Of a stretch of 64,000 nucleotides of DNA, positions 44,101-53,228 are shown one piece after another; the first letter of the stretch is position 1; every line of letters starts with the position of its first letter. Below the pieces are notes generated by a model, which was not told the DNA's origin, did no database searches, and worked only from the letters and a program-made list of their open reading frames with translations. The stretch is taken from contig CAZCHE010000006.1 in NCBI GenBank assembly GCA_964498395.1, positions 247,305-311,304 on the forward strand, in the 5' to 3' direction. Made by a program: the position numbers and the translations under genes. The stretch comes from Parapedobacter sp964498395. GTDB lineage: Bacteria; Bacteroidota; Bacteroidia; Sphingobacteriales; Sphingobacteriaceae.

Positions 44101-44354
44101 GGGCTTCGGACTATTTTTTGGTTAGGGGCGACTACCTCAAGATCCAACAAGTACAACTCGGGTATTCCGTGCCTCAGCACATTGCGCAGCGGTTGAAATT
44201 AAGCAATATCCGATTGTACGGTGTTGCCGACAATGCCTTCCTCTTTTTCAATCGATCGGGAGCAAAGGCGTTTTCCGGTCCGGATCCAGAAACCCCCGGA
44301 AGTATCTACCCACGACCCATTCGGTATACGTTCGGGCTTGATTTACAATTTTAA
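41187..44354 (+). CDS. susC: SusC-type TonB-dependent transporter
   Basis: A 1055-residue outer-membrane importer. Signal peptide (to NAQ21), carboxypeptidase-like regulatory domain (about 24-100, IQGKVTDYDGNPLEGVTVTV), a TonB-box region around EEVVITGYQIQRKSDLTGSV, plug domain with SIRGQNTLGNTAPLYVIDGVP-like sequence (positions ~165-185) and GSRASNGVIVVTTKQG, then a long beta-barrel ending IRYTFGLDLQF. It works with SusD, encoded 25 bases downstream, as a lidded pair that takes up oligosaccharides. Here, from neighbouring GH32 genes, fructo-oligosaccharides or levan fragments are expected. Confidence 0.96.
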   Translation: MKILFTMFLSFALFITSLNAQESLIQGKVTDYDGNPLEGVTVTVVETDRSTSTDGSGVFTISAQTGQTLRFTMVGAQPVTFVIGQSNDPIEVQLDVNTALEEVVITGYQIQRKSDLTGSVAIVDMNDSKDIPSGSVLQNIQGKVPGLYIQSDGGSSGRARTVSIRGQNTLGNTAPLYVIDGVPTTDPNIFQFMDPNTIESMQVLKDASAASIYGSRASNGVIVVTTKQGTNRVNVTLNSSLTAAQIGRRIDMLNTETYGRALWQASVNDGTNPSAHSALYSFEESDQGGSRTLSRVTPVPFINGDQNIPSANTNWQDEVFQTGIVSNTSITFATGSERSSSLFSFGYFNNSGTVINNKYHRYTGRINNSVSLFSGIVKIGENFQMTKAQENPMGGDQYGLAGWQGNGRERLLPVGSNPIQLATTILPILPVRKLDGTFAGPIGSGFSDRMNPVFLADLDRDDTNSDLQTFGNAYIEVKPLSNLVFRSSFGVDYTYNNDRNLERTYSHGFINRTINNMSIAQRNVFNWTWSNTVNYALTHQKSRLNVLGGIEAIKNTIRYYQSVKQGFAIESDPYFQLGAGTGIATNAGFSLSNQLLSYFGKVDYSFDDRYLISATLRYDGSSRFGENNKFGTFPAVSVGWVISNESFLRDNVNWLSNLKIRAGAGRTGNQEIGDYSRFRTFVTNYGTVESTIRANGTAYDINGANTGNLPSGFVAVQSANPDLRWETTSEINVGLDFGFLNQRLTGSFDYFTRETADILVTPPTPGAMGDGAAKTVNGATMKNKGFEFLLSYQDQKDDFSYGVTANLTRFNDRITYLPSSVVRSFPGNVEKDILGRSRSSLFGYVTDGIFQSQAEVDAHATQPGKGVGRIRYADLNNDGIIDALDQDWLGTSLPGLIYGLNFQVGYKSFTLSLFMRGEADVTVNDGSKNFTDFLGTAAGVNKGTRLLDAWTPENNQSNIPALSLVNVNNELRASDYFLVRGDYLKIQQVQLGYSVPQHIAQRLKLSNIRLYGVADNAFLFFNRSGAKAFSGPDPETPGSIYPRPIRYTFGLDLQF

Positions 44355-44379
44355 TTCATTACAGGTAAACTATTGAGTC

Positions 44380-46149
44380 ATGAAAAGAAATCAGATTTTT
44401 GCTCTCTTATATTGTTTATTGTTCAGCTTAGTGACAGGTTGTTCAACTTCTTTCCTCGATGTCACCCCAGAAGGAGTGGTTCTGGAAGATGATCTTAACA
44501 CCGTCGAAAAAACCGAAGACCTGATCATTGCGGCCTACGCGGGGGTTTCCAATACAGGTTGGAACTTCACCTGGAACAGCGACTACGTTTGGGGCAGCAT
44601 CCGTTCGGACGACGCTTACAAAGGCGGCAGTGGAGTAGCCGATCAGGGAGCGATCAACGAATTGGAACAATACCATTTGGTCACACCTGCGGTGGCCGGT
44701 TATCAAAATAACACCTGGATCGGTGTTTATCAGGCGATATCCCGAATTAACCTTGCGCTTGCGAAACTGGACAATTTTACAGCGGATAGTTATGTTGTCG
44801 ATGGTGTTCAGCAAGCTAAACTGGTACGCGAAAGCGAACTACGGTTTCTGCGTGGGCACTTGATGTTCGTGCTGAAAAGGCTATTTAAGTACCCGGTTTG
44901 GATCGACCATACCGTCGCACAGGACGACATCAGGGGCATCTCCAACAGGGTGTTCACCAATGATGAACTATGGGACAAGATTGCGGCGGAATTTCAGTAT
45001 GGCGTGGCGAATTTGCCCGACGTACAACCACAAGTTGGCAGGCCCAACAAATGGGCGGCCACTGCATACTTGGCGAAAACCCGGCTGTATCAAGCCTATG
45101 AACAAGACGATCGGCATGCGGTCGTATCCATCAACAGGGCCAAACTTGAAGAAGTGGTCACCCTTGTTGACCAAATCATTGCTTCGCAACGATATCAACT
45201 GGTGGACAATTTCGGAAAAAAATGGACTTATGGCTATGAAAACAACAGCGAGTCATTGTTTGCCATTCAGTACTCCCTTGACGACGGTACAACTTGGGGG
45301 CGCGTTAATTTCGAGAACGGGTTGAACTACAACATGGCTTCGGAGTATGGTTGTTGTTCATTCCATCACGCCAGTCAGAATTTAGTGAATGCCTTCAAAA
45401 CCGACCCAGGCAGCGGCCTGCCGCTCTTTGAAACGTTCAACGACTCGCCCATGAGTGCGCCGGCTGATTTTCAGGCCCCCAATACGGTAGACCCTCGCTT
45501 GGACCATACCGTAGGTGTGGTATCCCATCCGTTTAAATATGACATAGACTTTGTTACACAGCAGTCTTGGTCACGCACGCCCGCGGTATACGGTTATTTC
45601 GTTCCGATGAAAGAAATCCAGCTGCCCAGTTCCGGCGCTATCCGGAAAGGGGGTGCTTTTTTTGGCTCGGCACATAACCTGGATATCCTCCAGTACAACG
45701 ATGTGTTGTTGATGAAAGCGGAGGCACTGATCGAACTCGACCGGCAAGATGAAGCGCGGCCCATCATCAACCAAATCCGTGAACGCGCCAGAAATTCCGT
45801 GGAATGGACAACTTATCCGGCTGGACACCCCAACGCAGGCCAAGGGTTTTCCAATTACCACATTGCCCAATATGACGGAACCAACCTGCCGTGGACAAAG
45901 GAAAATGCCCGCTTGGCACTCCGTTGGGAGCGGCGATTGGAATTTGCAATGGAAAGCCCTCGCTTCCACGACCTCGTTCGCTGGGGCATTGCCGCACAAG
46001 TGTTGAATGACTACATCCAGAAGGAACGGACGTTGAGATCCTATATCAGTAATGCGGTGTTTACGGCCGGAAGAGATGAATATCTGCCCATTCCACAGAC
46101 ACAGATCGATTTAGTCGATGGAGGCTATACACAAAACCCAGGGTATTAA
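44380..46149 (+). CDS. susD: SusD-type (RagB/SusD) glycan-binding lipoprotein
   Basis: A 589-residue lipoprotein with lipobox LVTGC (Cys21) followed by STSFLDVTPEG, the usual SusD N terminus. Helical TPR-like segments carry the scaffold (for example NLALAKLDNFTAD and LVRESELRFLRGHLMFVLK). The C-terminal signature has LMKAEALIELDRQDEARPII and ALRWERRLEFAMESPRFHDL, then VRWG and final YLPIPQTQIDL. It binds glycan and caps the SusC barrel. No SusE/SusF-like gene follows; GH32 genes begin after 18 bases. Confidence 0.96.
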   Translation: MKRNQIFALLYCLLFSLVTGCSTSFLDVTPEGVVLEDDLNTVEKTEDLIIAAYAGVSNTGWNFTWNSDYVWGSIRSDDAYKGGSGVADQGAINELEQYHLVTPAVAGYQNNTWIGVYQAISRINLALAKLDNFTADSYVVDGVQQAKLVRESELRFLRGHLMFVLKRLFKYPVWIDHTVAQDDIRGISNRVFTNDELWDKIAAEFQYGVANLPDVQPQVGRPNKWAATAYLAKTRLYQAYEQDDRHAVVSINRAKLEEVVTLVDQIIASQRYQLVDNFGKKWTYGYENNSESLFAIQYSLDDGTTWGRVNFENGLNYNMASEYGCCSFHHASQNLVNAFKTDPGSGLPLFETFNDSPMSAPADFQAPNTVDPRLDHTVGVVSHPFKYDIDFVTQQSWSRTPAVYGYFVPMKEIQLPSSGAIRKGGAFFGSAHNLDILQYNDVLLMKAEALIELDRQDEARPIINQIRERARNSVEWTTYPAGHPNAGQGFSNYHIAQYDGTNLPWTKENARLALRWERRLEFAMESPRFHDLVRWGIAAQVLNDYIQKERTLRSYISNAVFTAGRDEYLPIPQTQIDLVDGGYTQNPGY

Positions 46150-46167
46150 CTTGTAAACTAAGGAAAT

Positions 46168-47889
46168 ATGAAAACGACGATAACAACCTTGGCTCGGGCG
46201 GCGCAGATTGCTATCCTAGCAGGCATTTCGGCAATAGCTTTTCCGGCAATGGCGCAGCGAGACGAACCGCCCTTCCGCTCCCCGGTTCCATTCAGCACGT
46301 TTTCCAACGAGCGTGCGGCCCAAGAAAAGGAACTGGAAAACAACGAGCTACTGAAGCGATTTGCGGAGTCAAGAGCACGGCAGTCAACTGACCGTTATCG
46401 ACCGATCTATCATTTTGTGAGTCCGGAAAGCACCCTGAACGATCCCAATGGACTTTCCTATTGGAATGGCAAATGGCATTTGTTTTACCAGGCTTACCCC
46501 CCGGAAGATAACCGCCAACATTGGGGGCATGCCATCAGCGATGACCTCATCCACTGGGAAGACTTGCCTTACGCCATTTACCCCGGTCCTGAACGGGCAG
46601 TTTTTTCGGGGTCTACGCTTGTTGAGCGTGACCGGGTAATTGCGATGTACCATGGCACCGAGATCGGCAATATGGTCGCTGTATCCAGCGACCCACTGTT
46701 GCTCAACTGGGAAAAAACCACTACGAACAGGGCAGCGATACCGTTGGCAGATTCCGCGGGATTGCCTTTGCCCTATAGTGTTTTTGATCCGTGTATCTGG
46801 CAGAAAGATGGTGTATACTATTCTCTTTCAGCTGGGCGGAAACCACAAGGTGCCGCGGATTACCCGTTTGGTACGACTTACCTTTTCAGATCGAAAGATT
46901 TGGTGAACTGGCAATACCTCCATGAATTCGTGGAAGGAGACCGCTTTACCATGGTCGGTGATGACTACGCCTGCCCTTATTTTTGGCCAATTGGTGATCG
47001 GTATATTATGCCTTTTTTCAGTCATATGAGTGGTGGACAGTACCTCTTGGGGGATTATGATAAGGTGCGTGATAAGTTTGTGGTGACCAAGCATGGCAAA
47101 TTTAACTTTGGGGCCGCAACCCCATCCGGTGTGCATGCACCATCGGCCACCCCCGATGGCGAAGGTGGGGTCGTTATCATCTTTAACATTAATGCCGGAA
47201 AACCCACCGGGGAATGGAACCAAATCATGTCGTTGCCACGAAAGCTGACATTGGTTGGTGATGACGATTTGCGTCAGGAACCAGCTGGTGACGTGGAGTC
47301 ATTGCGGTATAACCCGGTAGAAGTCGCTCCGATGGAGATCCGAGCCAATCAAGATGTGGTCATTAAAACAATCAAGGGAGACGCAATGGAGATCTATCTT
47401 GAAATAGACCCCAATGATGCACCGGCCCTGTCCTTTGATGTTTTACGATCGCCGGACAAGCAGGAGTACACACGAATTAGTTTTTATCAAGAACGCGGTT
47501 TTTCTAGTGGGCGCGACTACAGGTTTGGGGAGGTAGCCTACAGCACCTATACCCCGGAAGCGGCCCGGCCACCAGTGCCGGTGCGGTCTGCTGGTAGCAA
47601 GCGGATCAGTATGCTTAGCCTTGAAACAGCCAATTCCTCACTTCACCCGGATGTGCGGCCCCGTGCACCGGAAGTCGCTCCGTTGATGCTGGAAGAAGGA
47701 GAAACATTGAAATTGCGCATTTTCATCGATAAAAGTGTCGTTGAGGTATTTGCTAACGGAAAACAGGCCCTTGCCGCACGGGTATACCCAAGCCGGACGG
47801 ACGCTGTCGGGTTCTCGATCCATTCGCATGGCAAAGAAGCGTTTCTTAAATCGTTGGTATCTTGGCAGATGAAGAGTATTTATGAATAG
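46168..47889 (+). CDS. GH32-family protein with altered catalytic motifs (paralogue A)
   Basis: A 573-residue exported protein (signal to about MAQ30). The five-blade GH32 domain starts at RPIYHFVSPESTLNDPNGLS with the nucleophile Asp92 intact. The RDP motif reads FDP (206-208): the stabilising Asp is kept but Arg is lost. The EC motif reads ACP (268-270), so Ala268 occupies the place of the acid/base Glu; Asp265 and Asp266 precede it. A C-terminal beta-sandwich has LRIFIDKSVVEVFANGK. It is closely related to the next gene product. It may belong to a divergent GH32 subfamily using another proton donor, or bind rather than cut. Confidence 0.88.
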   Translation: MKTTITTLARAAQIAILAGISAIAFPAMAQRDEPPFRSPVPFSTFSNERAAQEKELENNELLKRFAESRARQSTDRYRPIYHFVSPESTLNDPNGLSYWNGKWHLFYQAYPPEDNRQHWGHAISDDLIHWEDLPYAIYPGPERAVFSGSTLVERDRVIAMYHGTEIGNMVAVSSDPLLLNWEKTTTNRAAIPLADSAGLPLPYSVFDPCIWQKDGVYYSLSAGRKPQGAADYPFGTTYLFRSKDLVNWQYLHEFVEGDRFTMVGDDYACPYFWPIGDRYIMPFFSHMSGGQYLLGDYDKVRDKFVVTKHGKFNFGAATPSGVHAPSATPDGEGGVVIIFNINAGKPTGEWNQIMSLPRKLTLVGDDDLRQEPAGDVESLRYNPVEVAPMEIRANQDVVIKTIKGDAMEIYLEIDPNDAPALSFDVLRSPDKQEYTRISFYQERGFSSGRDYRFGEVAYSTYTPEAARPPVPVRSAGSKRISMLSLETANSSLHPDVRPRAPEVAPLMLEEGETLKLRIFIDKSVVEVFANGKQALAARVYPSRTDAVGFSIHSHGKEAFLKSLVSWQMKSIYE

Positions 47890-47942
47890 AAGCAAGCCAT
47901 TTGTGCCTTGCCAAGCAAATTGTTTTATCAATAAAGAAAGCC

Positions 47943-49664
47943 ATGAAGACAGTATCCTTTTTTATCCGATTGAGTTACCTGACGGTGTGCGTAATGGTGA
48001 TGCATGTTGTGGTATGTTTTGCGCAAGCGGCGCAACCCGATTATACCTCTAAGGTGCCGAAATACTCCTTTCCAAACACGTTGCCAGAACAAGAGGCCGC
48101 ATTGAAGACAAATCCGTTGTTGCAGCGGCTGCAGGCATCCCGCAAGGCACTGTCAGCAGATCGTTACCGGCCAATTTATCATTACGTGAACCCCGAAGGA
48201 AGTCTTAACGACCCCAACGGACTTTGCTATTGGCAGGGTAACTGGCATCTTTTCTACCAAGCGTATCCACCGGAAGACCCGCGCCAACATTGGGGTCATG
48301 CCGTCAGCAAAGACCTTATCCACTGGGAGGATCTGCCCTACGCTATTTATCCGAACCCTGAAAAGCAAGTCTATTCGGGATCGACACTCGTTGAAGACGA
48401 TCGGGTTATTGCCATGTATCACGGCACGGGTGTCGGCAATATGGTGGCGATTTCTGAAGACCCGCTTTTACTGAATTGGGAGAAAGTTGCTGGTAAGGCA
48501 GTGATCCCTTCCGTCAGTACCGACGGGAGCCAGTTGCCATACAGTGTCTTCGACCCCTCGATCTGGAAAAAAGGCGATTACTATTATTCGCTTTCAGCAG
48601 GGAGGGTAGCCGAAGGGCCGGGAGACAGACCGGTAAGGGCAAATTTTCTGTTCCGCTCTAAAGACCTGGTCGATTGGGAGTACCTCCATGAGTTTGTGGA
48701 AGACGACCGCTTTACGCTGATTGGGGATGACGGTGCCTGCCCCTATTTCTGGCCGATCGGTGATAAGTATATCATGAATTTCTTCAGCCACATGAGTGGT
48801 GGGCAATACTTGCTGGGAGACTACGACACCACGAACGATAAGTTCATAGTGACTTCGGGAGGGAAATTCAATCACGGTGCTGTAAGCCCATCGGGCGTGC
48901 ATGCCCCTTCGGCTGCCCCGGATGGTGATGGTGGGGTAATCGTCATCTTTAATATGAATCCGGGAAAACCCACCGAAGGTTGGAATCAAATCATGTCTTT
49001 GCCTAGGAGGCTGACCCTATCCGGAACCGATGATATCCTCCAGGAACCGGTGAGCGCCATCGAATCGTTGCGTTACGATCACCGTCATGTTGGTAGCACG
49101 AAGTTGCCTTCCAATCGGGAGATCGTGTTGAAAGAAATAAACGGAAATGCGATGGAAATTAATGCGGAGATCGACCCACAATCTGCTCAGTTGATTGAGT
49201 TGAATGTCTTGCGTTCTCCGGATAAGGAAGAATATACCCGCATACTGTTCTTTAAAGACAAAGGATTCTCCAAAGGGTTGGAATACCTATCCGGATCCGG
49301 CACCGCATCCATGCCACACGATCTCGTGAAGTTATTCACGGACGATGCGCCTGCCCCACAAACCAACCGGAGCCTACGGGAAAGCCTGATTTCGATCGAA
49401 TCCTCTTACTCCTCCATCCTACCGGATGTACAGTTTCGTGCTCCTGAAACCGCCCCGGTAAACCTAGCCCCCGGCGAAACGGTGAAACTGCGGGTATTTG
49501 TTGACAAAAGTGTAGTGGAGGTTTTTGTGAATGGAAAACAATGCGTTGCCATGCGTGTATATCCGGGAAAAGACGATAGTTTGGGCGTTTCCATCGGTGC
49601 CAAAGGTGGCGATGCACAACTCCTGTCATTGGATGCCTGGCAGATGAGAAGTATTTATGATTGA
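47943..49664 (+). CDS. GH32-family protein with altered catalytic motifs (paralogue B)
   Basis: From ATG 47943 the 573-residue protein has a signal peptide ending near CFAQ28; a frame from 47901 adds 14 non-signal residues. It is a tandem paralogue of the preceding gene, sharing long identical blocks (WHLFYQAYPPED, RQHWGHA, LIHWEDLPYAIYP, FFSHMSGGQYLLGDYD). The nucleophile Asp90 is in LNDPNG. RDP reads FDP (203-205) and EC reads ACP (265-267), the same two changes as in its neighbour. The C-terminal sandwich keeps LRVFVDKSVVEVFVNGK. Conservation of the changes argues for selected function rather than decay. Confidence 0.88.
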   Translation: MKTVSFFIRLSYLTVCVMVMHVVVCFAQAAQPDYTSKVPKYSFPNTLPEQEAALKTNPLLQRLQASRKALSADRYRPIYHYVNPEGSLNDPNGLCYWQGNWHLFYQAYPPEDPRQHWGHAVSKDLIHWEDLPYAIYPNPEKQVYSGSTLVEDDRVIAMYHGTGVGNMVAISEDPLLLNWEKVAGKAVIPSVSTDGSQLPYSVFDPSIWKKGDYYYSLSAGRVAEGPGDRPVRANFLFRSKDLVDWEYLHEFVEDDRFTLIGDDGACPYFWPIGDKYIMNFFSHMSGGQYLLGDYDTTNDKFIVTSGGKFNHGAVSPSGVHAPSAAPDGDGGVIVIFNMNPGKPTEGWNQIMSLPRRLTLSGTDDILQEPVSAIESLRYDHRHVGSTKLPSNREIVLKEINGNAMEINAEIDPQSAQLIELNVLRSPDKEEYTRILFFKDKGFSKGLEYLSGSGTASMPHDLVKLFTDDAPAPQTNRSLRESLISIESSYSSILPDVQFRAPETAPVNLAPGETVKLRVFVDKSVVEVFVNGKQCVAMRVYPGKDDSLGVSIGAKGGDAQLLSLDAWQMRSIYD

Positions 49665-49687
49665 TTAATTTTTAATGGTTTGAACGA

Positions 49688-51526
49688 ATGAAAGCAGCAA
49701 AAAAGACTTCCTATTTCCTGATTATCGGTGCATTGATAGCATTGGTTTCAGAAAGCCTCGCCCAAGATACGATACGGCAAATCAACATTGAAAAGGGGCA
49801 GGTCTATCTTAACTTGCCCGTAAGCGAATCAAACCCGCTCACGAGGGCACGTATTAGTCATGACGGTAAATTACTCGACCAGTTTACGTTGAAACTCACC
49901 GGTGACAAACCCGACTATTGGGTGTTTTTTGACGTATCGCGTTATCAGGGAAAAACACTGTCTATTGAGGTGTCCAACGAGCATATACCGATGGGCGGGG
50001 CTTTTACTAACATCACGCAATCGAGCAATAGGAATACGACCATTTCCCTTGCAGAACGCAGCAAGGGGCTGCAGCAGGTGTTTGCAGCCGACCACTTTCC
50101 CGGACAGGATAGTGTATATAAGGAACGAGATCGTCCGCAGGCACATTATTCAGCTCGCCGTGGTTGGATCAACGATCCCAATGGCCTCATTTACTACAAT
50201 AATGAGTACCACTTGTTCTATCAGCATAATCCGTATGGCTGGGCTTGGGGCAATATGCATTGGGGCCACGCCGTTAGTAAGGACCTACTCCATTGGAAAG
50301 AGTTACCCGAAGCGATTTATCCGTTTGGGGAGAGAGATGCAGCCTTTTCTGGCTCGGCGGTTTACGACCCATTGAATACTTCGGGCTTCAGAAGAAACGG
50401 TATTGACCCGCTGATTGCCGTATATACCAGTACCGGACGAGGTGAGTGTCTGAAACTTAGCTATGACAATGGAATAACATTCGAAGAATATGAGGGGAAT
50501 CCCATTTTGGTACATCAAGGGCGTGACCCCAAAGTGTTTTGGTATGAGCCTGGAAAACATTGGGTAATGGTTGTTTGGAATTATGATAGAACAAAAAAAA
50601 TGTCTACGGGTGATCTGGCGATCATGAACCAGCAGTTGATTTATACGTCACCCGACTTGAAAAACTGGACTTACCAATCGGGTGTGGAAGGGTTCTTTGA
50701 ATGCCCTGAGCTTTTCGAACTGCCCGTAGAAGGTAGCCTGGGCCAAACCAAGTGGGTGATGTACGATGCTACGGGAAGGTATGTGTTGGGAGACTTCGAC
50801 GGCAAGAAATTTTCCGTGACCCAATCATTCAGGCAATATGATTATGGCAGCGGGTATTTTTATGCTTCCCAGACGTTTAATGATACTCCGGATGGGAGAC
50901 GGGTGCAGCAAGGATGGGGGCGCGGACTGGTACAACCCGGGATGCCGTTCAATCAACCGATGCTGTTTCCCGCGGAATTGAAGCTAAAAAACTCATTTGA
51001 CGGCATTCGCTTATGCCCGACACCTATCCACGAAATCAGCCAATTGCACAAAAACAGCCAAGTAGTAGAGCATAAGATGATTCGGCTCAATGATAGCTTG
51101 TCGCTGGATGTGCACCATGACGCGGTGCACGTAAAGGCCGAATTTGAGAAAGGAGATGCTACGGTATTTGGGATCAGGGTACACGGTTATGAATTGTCTT
51201 TTGATCAATTGCTGGGAGAGTTTTCGACCATTGGTGAAACGGCTACTAAGACCAACTATGTGAATCAGGACTCCGAGCTATTCAAAATAGAAGCGATCGT
51301 AGATAAAAATATACTGGAGGTTTTCGTTAATGACGGCGAGTTATATTATGTGCTCCCTTTCGATCGTGCCAAAAACCATAAGGTGGATGTATTTATAAAA
51401 GGGAGGGGTGCTAACCGGAAGACCCTGCTGAAAAATCTGCAGGTACATGAGCTTAAATCGATTTGGTCGGAAAGTAGCCATGCAGCTATAGGTCATTCGC
51501 CCATCGCTTCGCATCAGATTCGATAA
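49688..51526 (+). CDS. GH32 levanase/fructanase with N-terminal DUF4980-like domain
   Basis: A 612-residue exported enzyme (signal to about SLAQ26). An N-terminal beta domain (residues ~28-125, EKGQVYLNLPVSESNPLTRA) resembles DUF4980, found on levanases of Bacteroidota. The GH32 propeller follows with all three catalytic motifs intact: GWINDPNG (Asp163), GRDPKVFW (Asp280) and FECPELFEL (Glu338). The C-terminal sandwich has IEAIVDKNILEVFVNDG. It should hydrolyse beta-2,6 or beta-2,1 fructans by a retaining mechanism; linkage and endo/exo action cannot be read directly. Confidence 0.93.
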   Translation: MKAAKKTSYFLIIGALIALVSESLAQDTIRQINIEKGQVYLNLPVSESNPLTRARISHDGKLLDQFTLKLTGDKPDYWVFFDVSRYQGKTLSIEVSNEHIPMGGAFTNITQSSNRNTTISLAERSKGLQQVFAADHFPGQDSVYKERDRPQAHYSARRGWINDPNGLIYYNNEYHLFYQHNPYGWAWGNMHWGHAVSKDLLHWKELPEAIYPFGERDAAFSGSAVYDPLNTSGFRRNGIDPLIAVYTSTGRGECLKLSYDNGITFEEYEGNPILVHQGRDPKVFWYEPGKHWVMVVWNYDRTKKMSTGDLAIMNQQLIYTSPDLKNWTYQSGVEGFFECPELFELPVEGSLGQTKWVMYDATGRYVLGDFDGKKFSVTQSFRQYDYGSGYFYASQTFNDTPDGRRVQQGWGRGLVQPGMPFNQPMLFPAELKLKNSFDGIRLCPTPIHEISQLHKNSQVVEHKMIRLNDSLSLDVHHDAVHVKAEFEKGDATVFGIRVHGYELSFDQLLGEFSTIGETATKTNYVNQDSELFKIEAIVDKNILEVFVNDGELYYVLPFDRAKNHKVDVFIKGRGANRKTLLKNLQVHELKSIWSESSHAAIGHSPIASHQIR

Positions 51527-51653
51527 CAGACGTTTATGCTCCGCTTGATGGTACGCCGGGAGCAGCAAAACCGGCGCTACCATCGGCTGGGCTGCTTCAA
51601 ATGATAATAATATAAAATGTAATTTTGAATTAAAACCAGTATACATGCGAAAC

Positions 51654-53165
51654 ATGAAAAAAGGATTTTGGATAGCCTGCATGACGATTGCCGCGGGATG
51701 CGGCAGTCCGCAGCATCAAGCTAACAACGAAATGTTGAGTGAAAAACACCGCCCGCAGTTTCACTTCTCACCCAAGACCAGTTGGATGAACGACCCCAAT
51801 GGCATGGTGTACCATAATGGTATCTACCATTTGTTTTTCCAACACAACCCCGATAGCACCGTATGGGGGCCGATGCACTGGGGCCATGCCACCAGTACAG
51901 ACCTCGTGCATTGGGAAGAGCAGCCCATCGGACTGTATCCAGACAGTCTGGGAACCATTTTCTCGGGAAGTGCAGTGGTGGATAAGAATAATACAGCAGG
52001 ATTTGGCGAAAACGCATTGGTAGCGATATTTACCCATCACAATCCTACCATAGCAAGAGAGCAAACAGGTCTGCACCAGTACCAAAGCATCGCCTACAGC
52101 ACGGATGAAGGCAATACGTGGACAAAATACGAAGGTAATCCCGTGTTGCCCAATCCGGGTATCCGGGATTTCCGCGATCCGAAAGTCATGTGGCATGAAG
52201 AAACCGGCAGATGGATAATGACCCTTGCCACTAGACAAACGATCACTTTCTATGCCTCACCCAACCTGAAAGAGTGGGCTCGCCTTAGCGAATTTGGGGA
52301 AGGCATTGGTGCGCATGGTGGTGTTTGGGAGTGCCCTGATCTCATCAGTTTTGACCACAACGGCAAGAAAGTATGGGTATTGCTCGTTAGTATCAATCCC
52401 GGAGGGCCTAACGGGGGATCCGTCACCCAGTATTTTGTAGGTGATTTTGATGGCACGACGTTTACCCCCTATGAAACGGAAACCAAATGGTTGGATTATG
52501 GCCGGGACAACTACGCAGGGATTACGTGGTCGAATACCGGCGATCGACGGGTGTTTATCGGTTGGATGAATAACTGGGATTATGCCAATGTCGTGCCTAC
52601 CGGTAGCTGGCGGGGGGCTGCGACGATTGCCCGTGACTTAGCGGTAATCTTATCCAATGGCAAGTGGTATGTAACTTCAAAACCTGTACCCGAATTGGCC
52701 GCGATCACCGAATTGCTCCATGAATTGCCAGAGCAAACCGGCGGGACCTCCCTCAAAAGTGAGGTGGGCGAGCTGCCAAGCACCTATCGCCTCGATTTTA
52801 CAGCCCAGGCGGACAAGGATTTCGTCGTGAAGTTGAAAAACGATGCCAATGAGTGGGTGGACGTCGGGTACGATGCTGCCGCGAAACAATTTTTTGTTGA
52901 CCGTCGGCAATCGGGAGATACATCCTTTAAGGACAATTTTGCCAGTAGAGATGTCGCTCCGCGTATTGGTACGGACGGTAGCATCCAGGTGTCTCTATTT
53001 GTGGATGTAGCTTCGGTAGAGGTGTTTGCCGATGGAGGCCTCACCGTGATGACGGAGGTGTTTTTTCCGACAACCACGTATAACGATATTGTATTACAGG
53101 GGGATAATGGACAGGCTTTCGCTGATATCGAGATCAGCCGAATTGCCCCGATATGGAAAAAGTAG
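51654..53165 (+). CDS. GH32 fructanase lipoprotein
   Basis: From ATG 51654 the 503-residue protein starts MKKGFWIACMTIAAGCGS with lipobox Cys16, so it is membrane-anchored. Catalytic motifs are canonical: SWMNDPNG (Asp47), FRDPKVMW (Asp175) and WECPDLISF (Glu226). The C-terminal sandwich ends with SLFVDVASVEVFADGGLTVM. As the only clear lipoprotein among the four GH32 proteins it is the best candidate for a surface enzyme making oligosaccharides for SusCD. The -WMNDPNG-led catalytic domain begins almost immediately after the lipid anchor. A 119-base gap precedes it. Confidence 0.93.
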   Translation: MKKGFWIACMTIAAGCGSPQHQANNEMLSEKHRPQFHFSPKTSWMNDPNGMVYHNGIYHLFFQHNPDSTVWGPMHWGHATSTDLVHWEEQPIGLYPDSLGTIFSGSAVVDKNNTAGFGENALVAIFTHHNPTIAREQTGLHQYQSIAYSTDEGNTWTKYEGNPVLPNPGIRDFRDPKVMWHEETGRWIMTLATRQTITFYASPNLKEWARLSEFGEGIGAHGGVWECPDLISFDHNGKKVWVLLVSINPGGPNGGSVTQYFVGDFDGTTFTPYETETKWLDYGRDNYAGITWSNTGDRRVFIGWMNNWDYANVVPTGSWRGAATIARDLAVILSNGKWYVTSKPVPELAAITELLHELPEQTGGTSLKSEVGELPSTYRLDFTAQADKDFVVKLKNDANEWVDVGYDAAAKQFFVDRRQSGDTSFKDNFASRDVAPRIGTDGSIQVSLFVDVASVEVFADGGLTVMTEVFFPTTTYNDIVLQGDNGQAFADIEISRIAPIWKK

Positions 53166-53228
53166 TTCTTATTTTTATCTTTACAAAACCAATTATTTCA
53201 GCTATATAGTTTTGTAGATAAAACGCTC

